Source: Thermofilum sp. (GTDB taxonomy: Archaea; Thermoproteota; Thermoprotei; Thermofilales; Thermofilaceae). Taken from it: a stretch of 13,507 nt of DNA. Shown piece by piece: positions 7,601-12,805 of this stretch. How positions within the stretch are numbered: position 1 is the stretch's first letter; each line of letters starts with the position of its first letter. The notes beneath the pieces are model-generated. The model was not told where the DNA came from, ran no database searches, and worked only from the letters and a program-made list of their open reading frames with translations. A program made the translations under genes and the position numbers. The stretch lies in contig JAJHRM010000045.1 of NCBI GenBank assembly GCA_020832965.1, forward strand, positions 1-13,507, in the 5' to 3' direction.

Positions 7601-8647
7601 TCGCTGAAACCCGCTTGTTTTACTGCTGGCTATTCCGGAGGGCCTATGGGCGTGCGCGCCGACAGATTATGGCTAGTGAAGGTAAAGGGCATAGTGCTCG
7701 AAGCTCGTGAAAGGAGGTTCATAGATAAAAAACGCCTTGAAGCAGGAAACTACACTCTTTTAGCTCTAAAAGAAGGATTAAACACGACGTTCGAGGTAAT
7801 GCTAGGAAATACCAGAATTAATTACATAAAGTTTGCAAGAAATGAATCGGCTCTAAGTTATTCAATAAAATTTATAAGTGAAATACTTGCTAAACGCAGA
7901 GAAAAAAACGTCTACTTTAATTCTGGAAAGTATTATAGCGAAATTTCATACTCTAATTTAGCATCTAGTAAAGTTATTTTGCACAATTTGACCATAATAT
8001 CCCCAAGCGTAATAATTATTCCCTCGAGCTTGCTTAAACTGTATATGCCATTTGATCAACTCGTGATTCGCGATATCAGTTATGTGGTGATAATGGGTTC
8101 GCCTGGAATACCTTTCAGGTTGTTTTCGGATTTCGCTATGCTGGAATCCGGCTTAGGTTTCTACACGGTTGCCGAAATGAGTAAGCTGCACGTTGTTAGC
8201 GCAAGGGTTTTCATCCACTTCAGCAACGGTAGCTCCTTGCAACTAGAAGGAAACATGACCTTGGAGGGAAGATTTCTGGCTCTCGCGAGAAGACCTGTTT
8301 TTACTGCTGAGCAGATTGTGGTGAAGAAGGTGATCGGGCAGTCCCTGCTATACCCCTACATAGCTCGCGATTTGCAGGTGCACGGGAATGTCACGCTCAG
8401 GTTCCTGGTGGGAGATTCCTCTTTGCTGTACTTCAAGGTTGATGCATTGAGGGCTAAGGTGGTCTTTGAACCTCCACTTGATGTTTACTCAGAATGGGAA
8501 GCAGTACCGTTGCTGTTAAAACATCTACCTTTAAGCTTTGCGTTTACCGTACTCGTGCTTAGTTGCGGCAAGTTCTGGCGCTCTCGTGTGCTTCGTGTAC
8601 GTGATCTCCAACCTGCACTGCAGTTAGGGCACACGATTGACGGGTAA
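4619..8647 (+). CDS. Giant membrane protein: GT-C-like multi-pass half fused to a large extracytoplasmic lectin-like region
   Basis: This protein has 1342 residues. Roughly the first 660 are membrane-embedded, with hydrophobic helices at about 19-41, 50-64, 81-98, 102-122, 133-158, 166-183, 200-218, 276-297, 306-326, 364-380, 391-402, 409-423, 470-492, 513-527, 545-570, 578-598, 614-632 and 641-660. A loop after helix 7 has LPGEDMLRHYMW (225-236); an acidic pair in an early outer loop is typical of GT-C glycosyltransferases that use polyprenyl-linked sugars. No WWDYG motif is present, so it is not an AglB/STT3 oligosaccharyltransferase. Residues 667-800 are soluble. Residues 808-842 (AYLLLSLAGVNFTS onward) look like a Rossmann or GATase1-like strand-helix-strand unit. 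Residues 885-1030 resemble a concanavalin-A/LamG-type jelly roll. Residues 1040-1290 are strand-rich. A helix at 1299-1316 and a basic tail follow. Eleven NxS/T sequons lie between 792 and 1259. ATG 4625 is an alternative start. Specific function unknown; transfer or polymerisation of exported glycan is inferred. Confidence 0.85.
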   Translation: MAMKEAVGSAIRAALRSTILPALLAVLLASLLSFAVATYIYYPWPEKLVMHSSLVALSFFIAVRRPGRQFRILLHLPREAVTLALVAGFAALIAANIIPIPWLALPLALVYAAPVVGVSLVEALKLRGIFDDVLGFALFSFIIGSTYFGVIVSGASLLLGFPANRYAALVLAALHTFHLVSIYSKKVRRQSIEIKMKGDSLLLMCSWLTLIYNFFSIYYPNDVYLPGEDMLRHYMWSVNLIRNPWKFLSLSPDNYLVFHAFEGGLMLLANCYDAPPLNSVLLPVALLSTLALAQLTANVAGNPASRNIALILPLVFSGLGWLYLLLNRPTSSAAYFTALVSGSEKVHRNLMYIQFPLMWPVPQPLSVAAFLLFLSLLLKMFELRGALPGSAAAAGLLMFSMLSTHPPQGVVAAALLALLALLWGRSLSSALKPVSLGTAVGALAGGALNMASALLALQGTPSLQSLMPLRAATFFAPALAAVAAFVLSSFSVGLEPLLARLTKRLRARAPVASALGTFLLILGVSVALDPSNTFATSRADPGGVVGLVPWFMYTVLLGAALPLGLYGYELLAREGSKAPVAVLGLLAAFAVAVGRTLSFLNASGIDTGYWGEKRFILFVYIALALPAAYALERLVRGRSLRAVALSLLPAFLAVNTSICASYWGIVSERWRINDAEKAAFDKLGELLWANPNRWVLSPTFRSRDASAFAAPIYYAFSDPSYAWQWQVPELSLVAFRTRNLDSPYFYINWVTDSQPARSGWIGRILLPRLPKLFSVGSIDVYDAPPLAPPLPNGSMALAIPPVWDESVDKAYLLLSLAGVNFTSVLEIDPALYSYGVIVVPYDPLEETRIVTVDLLKTPVAFASGAVQINVDSVVLGDRSEKLNNIVVWRTPFFLSPEAFNATIKFEIGEYNSETLNYFFFIYDFRDAKNYKCAGVMFTEQSQVYVLNCSLTEGDVICSPPWSGVLIGSDVNVAGDHVMKVSLDAANRRLCLTFDSLKPACFTAGYSGGPMGVRADRLWLVKVKGIVLEARERRFIDKKRLEAGNYTLLALKEGLNTTFEVMLGNTRINYIKFARNESALSYSIKFISEILAKRREKNVYFNSGKYYSEISYSNLASSKVILHNLTIISPSVIIIPSSLLKLYMPFDQLVIRDISYVVIMGSPGIPFRLFSDFAMLESGLGFYTVAEMSKLHVVSARVFIHFSNGSSLQLEGNMTLEGRFLALARRPVFTAEQIVVKKVIGQSLLYPYIARDLQVHGNVTLRFLVGDSSLLYFKVDALRAKVVFEPPLDVYSEWEAVPLLLKHLPLSFAFTVLVLSCGKFWRSRVLRVRDLQPALQLGHTIDG

Positions 8648-8691
8648 CACTTGAACGTAACACAAAGCCGCGCGCTAGTGCGCCAAACAAG

Positions 8692-8699
8692 CTTTAAAA
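8692..8699 (+). promoter_or_regulatory. TATA-like box for a leaderless deacetylase transcript
   Basis: CTTTAAAA sits in the 75-base gap after the giant membrane protein gene, preceded by a purine-bearing AACAAG that could serve as the BRE. Its centre is about 27 bases ahead of the GTG at 8723, the spacing archaea use between TATA box and transcription start. This predicts a transcript beginning at or very near that start codon. The lack of a Shine-Dalgarno site before 8723 fits leaderless translation. It would let the deacetylase be expressed separately from the upstream operon. Confidence 0.5.
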
Positions 8700-8722
8700 G
8701 ATGATAGCGGCGATCTCCTTCC

Positions 8723-9892
8723 GTGAGATACGCGGGTCTCGTAATTGGTATGCTCCTATACCTTCAGGAAAGCGTAGCATGCGCTTACATTAAAATAAAA
8801 TACTTGCCTAGAACGCGCATAATAGTTATCTTTGCTGTTTTTGCAATTTTTATTATCCTTTATTCTTTCTTACTAGCATATCAAACTAATACAAATAAAA
8901 TAGTTATATCTATCAATAAAGCAGTAACATCGATCAATGAAGTTCCAGCCAGATTAAATTGCGAGTATTATATTGATTTAAATAAATATTTTCTCCTCAT
9001 AAGATTTACTATCGATGATGTAAATAAACTTGATAAAATAATTATTCGTATAAACTCGAGCTGTGTAGCGAACATAGCAAATGTTGGAATATTTTCAGAA
9101 TCAACTATATTGAGAACTGGTTACAATGAGCTTACTATTCCAAGATGGATTTTCAATTGCTCAAATCCAACGGGTCCGCTAACTTTTGAAGTTCTTTCAA
9201 AAAGATATCAAAAAGTTCAAGTAATCTTCCATAATATAACAATTCACCCATATACCCTTCCAAAAGGTATAGTAGTCTTCACATTTGATGATGGTGACCC
9301 AAGTGTATATACCATAGCAAAACCAGCTCTGGAAAAGCATGGTTGGAAAGGGGTGGTTTTCATAATAACTAAAGGAACACCTTGGCGATTTTGGAAGGAA
9401 CTCTATGATAATGGATGGGATATAGGTAGCCATACAATGACTCACCGACGGCTTACAAAACTAAGTGAAGAACTGTTAACATACGAGATTAATGAAAGTG
9501 CAAAAGTTATGATTGAGCACGGTATTACACCTTTTTATTTCGCCTATCCGTACGGGGATTGGAATGAAACAGTAATTGAAAAAGTTAAGAAAGTATACAA
9601 AATGGGATTCACAATAATTCCATGGATTAACCCATATCCTTTCATTTCTCCTTACAAAATTTACAGAATCACGGCTGATGGACGCAATATTTCGGAAGTG
9701 GAAGCGCTTGTTGATAAAGCAGAAAAAGAAAAAGGTGTACTTATTCTTCTCTACCATAAGATAACGGAAACCAAGCAACCAGGTTACTGGTCAAAGGAGG
9801 AGTTTGAAAAATTATTAGAATATTTAGAAAATAAAAGAGGAAGCATCGAAGTTCTAACAATAAGTGAACTTTTGGAGAAATATCCGTCCTGA
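8723..9892 (+). CDS. Membrane-anchored extracytoplasmic polysaccharide deacetylase (NodB domain, CE4 family)
   Basis: A carbohydrate esterase of 389 residues predicted to remove N- or O-acetyl groups from an exported glycan, using a metal. A single membrane anchor at about 32-53 is preceded by basic residues, placing the rest outside. Residues 60-176 form a strand-rich, jelly-roll-like domain of unknown role. The NodB domain follows, with all key motifs: TFDDG (187-191, catalytic and metal Asp), SHTMTH (236-241, the two metal-binding His), YPYGDWN (275-281) and LLYHKI (342-347, His of the last motif). Six NxS/T sequons (111, 145, 171, 257, 281, 322) fit an outer-surface location. GTG 8723 is chosen because a TATA-like box lies 27 bases upstream; ATG 8750 would remove nine residues without touching the anchor. 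The gene is distinctly AT-rich compared with the neighbours on both sides, a sign of separate acquisition. Acetyl-hexosamine polymer as substrate is inferred. Confidence 0.9.
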   Translation: MRYAGLVIGMLLYLQESVACAYIKIKYLPRTRIIVIFAVFAIFIILYSFLLAYQTNTNKIVISINKAVTSINEVPARLNCEYYIDLNKYFLLIRFTIDDVNKLDKIIIRINSSCVANIANVGIFSESTILRTGYNELTIPRWIFNCSNPTGPLTFEVLSKRYQKVQVIFHNITIHPYTLPKGIVVFTFDDGDPSVYTIAKPALEKHGWKGVVFIITKGTPWRFWKELYDNGWDIGSHTMTHRRLTKLSEELLTYEINESAKVMIEHGITPFYFAYPYGDWNETVIEKVKKVYKMGFTIIPWINPYPFISPYKIYRITADGRNISEVEALVDKAEKEKGVLILLYHKITETKQPGYWSKEEFEKLLEYLENKRGSIEVLTISELLEKYPS

Positions 9893-9908
9893 TTTTGGCA
9901 TAACATTG

Positions 9909-9920
9909 ATTTTTTCTCTT
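9909..9920 (+). terminator. Probable archaeal T-tract terminator after the deacetylase
   Basis: A pyrimidine run (ATTTTTTCTCTT) begins 17 bases after the deacetylase stop codon. Archaeal RNA polymerase terminates at T-rich coding-strand tracts without needing a hairpin, and none is evident here. The placement in a non-coding gap between two separately promoted genes supports the call. Confidence 0.4.
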
Positions 9921-10004
9921 GCATCTCCCAGCTCAAGTATATCAGGATATTGTAACATGGATATAAGATCACATATTCTCAGCTTCTCAGCAACTTTATT
10001 AGAA

Positions 10005-10014
10005 TTTTTATATT
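10005..10014 (+). promoter_or_regulatory. Possible TATA box for the GT4/FkbM transcript
   Basis: TTTTTATATT in the AT-rich gap would set transcription start near 10035. That leaves a leader of about 45 bases containing the AAAGGAG ribosome binding site before ATG 10082. The whole gap is AT-rich, so chance TATA-like strings are common and the call is weak. Confidence 0.3.
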
Positions 10015-10067
10015 AAGCAATTTATTAAACAAGTGCATATTGCATATTAAAGAATCCATGGGATACC

Positions 10068-10074
10068 AAAGGAG
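10068..10074 (+). promoter_or_regulatory. Shine-Dalgarno site that decides the GT4 start
   Basis: AAAGGAG lies seven bases ahead of ATG 10082. It is the clearest ribosome binding site in the window and favours that ATG over the in-frame TTG 10040 and ATG 10058. It also implies a leadered transcript, unlike the deacetylase gene just upstream. Confidence 0.5.
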
Positions 10075-10081
10075 AAGCGCT

Positions 10082-11308
10082 ATGAATCTGCTTGTGGTTT
10101 CGGCTGCAGTAGGTAGGAACCCGCAAGAACTCGCTTTCAGCTTTGTGCTTGATGAAGCTATTCGGCTGGCGAAACATGGCCTGAACGTTTCAGTTGCGCG
10201 CTTCAGGTTTGAAGGCGACGCCAGGGCATACGGTGTCAGCTTCTACGATGTGCGCAGGAGCCAGCTACTCAAGCTGCCGCTGAGGTTAAACAGGCTCGCG
10301 CACTACCCAGTTAGCGCTCTATTGCGCTCGCCGCTTTCGCTCTACTCAGAGCTGCTTTACAGCAAGCACATCGAAGAACTCATAAAGAGGCTTGAGCCCG
10401 ACCTGCTACACGCTCACTTCGCCTACCTGGAAGGCTGGGCCGCCTACTTAGCTAAAGTTGGGCTCAGGCAGCGCATACCCTTAGTTGTTACTCTCCATGG
10501 TTACGATATTCTCGTCGAGCCATCCGTAGGGTATGGGATTAGGTTAAGCAAGCGTTACGAAGCGCTGGTAAAGAAGGTTTTGAATGCTGCAAACGCAATA
10601 ATCGTTGCTAGCAGAGCAGTTTTCAACGAGGCTGCAAGCTTAGTAAAAGACGTAGGGAAAATTCACCTGATTTCTAATGGGGTTGATACGAAAAGATTTA
10701 ACCCTGCGCTAAATGGTAATATCATAAGGAAGCGGTTTGCCGTCGAAGATAAGCAAGTAATCTTTACTTTAAGGCATCACAGTCCGCGGTACGGTATAAC
10801 TTATTTGCTTTTAGCCGCTAAGCTGGTTTTGGACAAGAGGAAGGATGTTGCGTTTATCATAGGTGGGAGCGGTCCTTTACTAGACTACCATAAGATGCTT
10901 ACGAGAAGATTGGGTATTTCATCTTGCGTATTTTTCACCGGCAGAATTTCACAAGAAGAGCTCCCCCTTTACTACGCGGCGAGCGATGTTGTCGTTGTTC
11001 CTTCGTTGCAGGAGGCTTGGGGTCTTGTGGCGACGGAGGCTATGGCTTGCGGTAAGCCGGTGGTCGCGAGCAGGGTGGGCGGGCTTCCGGATCAAGTTAT
11101 CGACGGTTACAACGGCTTCCTTGTTCCGCCGAGGGATTCTAAAGCGCTAGCGGATAGGATCCTGTACCTTCTGGAGAACCCCTCAGAGGCGAGGAGGATG
11201 GGTCTCAACGGGAGAAGGCTGGCTGAAGAGCGTTTCGACATCGAAAAAAGAGTCGATAAGATAGTGAAGCTTTACAAAGAGCTTGTAGAGAAAAGCATTG
11301 CCATCTAG
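10082..11308 (+). CDS. GT4-family glycosyltransferase
   Basis: A textbook GT-B retaining transferase of 408 residues, expected to act at the cytoplasmic face on a lipid-linked acceptor with a nucleotide sugar. The N-terminal domain has LLHAHFAYLEGWAAYLA (108-124) and VTLHGYD (136-142), and the linker SNGVDTKRFNP (198-208) is diagnostic of the group. The donor domain has IIGGSGPL (259-266), FFTGRIS (284-290), and EAWGLVATEAMACGKPVVAS (311-330), which includes the EX7E pair Glu311/Glu319. The usual Arg-x5-Lys-Gly phosphate-binding loop appears here as RHHSPRYGI (231-239). TTG 10040 in the same frame would add 14 residues, but the Shine-Dalgarno site and the position of the first strand favour ATG 10082. 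It is GC-rich, unlike the AT-rich gap and deacetylase before it. It overlaps the next frame by 11 bases, so coupling with the FkbM gene is likely. Sugar specificity is not readable. Confidence 0.93.
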   Translation: MNLLVVSAAVGRNPQELAFSFVLDEAIRLAKHGLNVSVARFRFEGDARAYGVSFYDVRRSQLLKLPLRLNRLAHYPVSALLRSPLSLYSELLYSKHIEELIKRLEPDLLHAHFAYLEGWAAYLAKVGLRQRIPLVVTLHGYDILVEPSVGYGIRLSKRYEALVKKVLNAANAIIVASRAVFNEAASLVKDVGKIHLISNGVDTKRFNPALNGNIIRKRFAVEDKQVIFTLRHHSPRYGITYLLLAAKLVLDKRKDVAFIIGGSGPLLDYHKMLTRRLGISSCVFFTGRISQEELPLYYAASDVVVVPSLQEAWGLVATEAMACGKPVVASRVGGLPDQVIDGYNGFLVPPRDSKALADRILYLLENPSEARRMGLNGRRLAEERFDIEKRVDKIVKLYKELVEKSIAI

Positions 11309-12146
11309 ATTGCCTAAATTCATTATCAGGCTTTTGATCAGATCGTTTGTCTGGCTAAGACTGCTGCGAGCTTTCAAAGGATATACGCTGAGGAGCGAGC
11401 TTAACCTCTTGCTGTCCGCGCTCTATGACACGCTCTTCTATACTATTTCAGGCGCTGCGCTTAACCCGAGACTTGCGCTGGAAGGGGTCTTCATCTTTAA
11501 AATTAAGGGTTTGGGAGTTGCCGCTATAAGGGGTGGTACGGATGACTTCTATTACCTGCTCCCTGGCCGCGAGGGCGACGTGGACGCGTTCATCAGATCT
11601 CGCTTGAGGGAGGGGGTTGTTTTCGTCGATGTTGGAGCCAACGTCGGTTACTACACGCTGGTCGCCTCGAAGTTCGTCGGGGCGGTGGGCCGCGTGTATT
11701 CTATTGAGCCGGTTCCCTCCACAGCAGCGGTTCTCAGGGTTAACGTCAAGCTGAACGGGTGTAACAACGTGGTGGTGCGCGAAGTTGCGGCGTGGTCTGC
11801 GCGAGGAAGGCTTGTGTTGAAGATCCCCGCTTCGATGTACGGCTACGCGTCCGCCGTGCGGGAGGGCGCGAGCGTAACCGTGGACGCGTCAACCCTAGAC
11901 GATATTTTGCGGGATGAGTCTTCGATCCAACTCATCAAAATCGATGTTGAGGGCGCAGAGTTAGAGGTTCTCAGGGGTGCTCAAAGCGTGCTTCGCAGAA
12001 CGCGCTACGTGGTTCTCGAGCTGTCGCGTAATGCCAGCGAGGTTTTGAAGATGCTTCTGGGCGCGGGATTCACGTGCAGGAAAGCGCGCTTCACTACATA
12101 CATCCTATGCGAGCGGCGGGAGCGTGAAGGCGATAGGTGCTCATGA
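11298..12146 (+). CDS. FkbM-family SAM-dependent methyltransferase
   Basis: This protein has 282 residues and is predicted to transfer a methyl group from S-adenosylmethionine to a hydroxyl, in a glycan locus most likely a sugar hydroxyl. The SAM-binding core is clear: FVDVGANVGYYT (109-120, motif I), YSIEPVPST (134-142, acidic end of strand 2), and TLDDIL (199-204). The FkbM hallmark IKIDVEGAELEVLRGA (213-228) and VVLELS (238-243) follow. Residues 1-80 form a basic, partly hydrophobic extension (beginning MPSRLPKFIIRLLIRSFVWL) that could seat the enzyme on the membrane; similar extensions occur in other glycan-locus FkbM proteins. The TTG at 11298 overlaps the upstream stop by 11 bases; a TTG at 11310, directly after that stop, is equally plausible and removes four residues. 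The end overlaps the wecB relic by ATGA. It could also methylate a non-sugar target, but context argues against that. Confidence 0.9.
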   Translation: MPSRLPKFIIRLLIRSFVWLRLLRAFKGYTLRSELNLLLSALYDTLFYTISGAALNPRLALEGVFIFKIKGLGVAAIRGGTDDFYYLLPGREGDVDAFIRSRLREGVVFVDVGANVGYYTLVASKFVGAVGRVYSIEPVPSTAAVLRVNVKLNGCNNVVVREVAAWSARGRLVLKIPASMYGYASAVREGASVTVDASTLDDILRDESSIQLIKIDVEGAELEVLRGAQSVLRRTRYVVLELSRNASEVLKMLLGAGFTCRKARFTTYILCERREREGDRCS

Positions 12147-12761
12147 AGTTCTTTCTGCGGCGCGCGTCAGACTACTTCCTCGGCGTGGGGAGCGACTCTC
12201 ACGGGTACTTGGACTTGATGCTGGGCGGCGTGCTCGTGGCCATTAAAACCGGTTTCAGAGTCGCGCACGTGGAGGCTGGCTTGCGGTGTTTAGATATGTT
12301 GATGCCGGAGGAGGTGAACAGCAGTGTTGTGGATCACGTTTCGCACATGCTCTTCGCGCCGATGGAGAGCGCCCGGAGGAACTTGCTGGCGGAACGCGTG
12401 CCCGGGACCGTCCACCTTACGGGGGATGTGCACGTGCGCGCGCTTAGGAAGTGGCTCCCTGAGGCGGAGGAAAGGTCGCGCGTGCTAGAGCGGCACGGTC
12501 TCGAGCCAGGCTACGCGGCGGTGACGGTGCACCGAGCGGAGAACGTGGACGATCCCGGCAGGTCCTCCAGGGTTGTCCGTCTCGTCGCGGGTCTCGCGGG
12601 GCGCGCTAGGGTTGTGTTCCCCGTGCACCCAAGGAGGAGGAGGCGCCTCGCAGAGGCTGGTCTATGGGAGGCGCTGGCGCGGGGCTGTGCTGACGAAGCC
12701 GTAGGTTCATCTGGACTTCCTGAAGCTCCCAAGGACTTTTTTGGCTTTCACGGACTTCTGA
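12143..12761 (+). pseudogene. wecB: Decayed UDP-N-acetylglucosamine 2-epimerase (WecB/MnaA) relic
   Basis: The intact family (about 360-380 residues) interconverts UDP-GlcNAc and UDP-ManNAc. Here the open frame gives only 207 residues. Retained blocks are DYFLGVGSDSHG (10-21), RVAHVEAGLR (39-48), PEEVN (55-59), TVHRAEN (128-134) and VHPRRRRRL (161-169). Three lesions are visible. The N-terminal Rossmann start before the DYFLGVGS block is missing. A deletion after SDSHG (near 12205-12240) joins it almost directly to the AHVEAGLR region, removing the block that holds the GDT motif and the catalytic aspartate (Asp95 in E. coli WecB). Past about 12687 the homology moves to the +1 frame, reading VLTKP, stop (12702-12704), VHLDFLKL, then TDF and a second stop (12759-12761), matching the family's PxGYxDFLxL...TDS segment. 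The open frame itself ends in non-homologous residues at 12766. The other catalytic positions (Glu, Glu, His) persist, so loss may be recent. The ATG overlaps the FkbM stop. Confidence 0.8.
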
Positions 12762-12805
12762 GCTAAGCTTTTAGGTGGTAAGCAGACGTTGAGCGTGGAT
12801 CGTCG

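Larger units (their letters stand above)
9893..10081. other. AT-rich intergenic gap between the deacetylase and the second GT4 gene
   Basis: This is the longest non-coding stretch in the window, at 189 bases. It holds the T-tract terminator, a possible promoter (TTTTTATATT at 10005-10014) and an exact tandem heptamer TGCATAT at 10034-10047. Then comes a Shine-Dalgarno-like AAAGGAG at 10068-10074, seven bases before the ATG at 10082. I see no tRNA, repeat array or small gene of convincing composition in it. Confidence 0.5.

Noticed and set aside
4619..8647. Oligosaccharyltransferase (AglB/STT3) identity for the giant membrane protein
   Set aside because: The WWDYG catalytic motif is absent and the soluble half does not resemble the AglB C-terminal domain.
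8672..8685. GC-rich near-palindrome (GCGCGCTAGTGCGC) in the gap before the deacetylase
   Set aside because: The stem is only about 4-6 pairs with a tiny loop and no T-tract follows; not supportable as a terminator or operator.
9784..9972. Minus-strand 62-codon open frame running into the gap after the deacetylase
   Set aside because: Half of it is antisense to the deacetylase C-terminus and no promoter, ribosome site or family resemblance is visible.
10034..10047. Tandem heptamer TGCATAT
   Set aside because: Only two copies in AT-rich DNA; likely chance, and no further copies were noticed nearby.
12687..12761. Separate small gene in the alternative frame
   Set aside because: It contains stops and reads as the displaced tail of WecB, so it is folded into the pseudogene.
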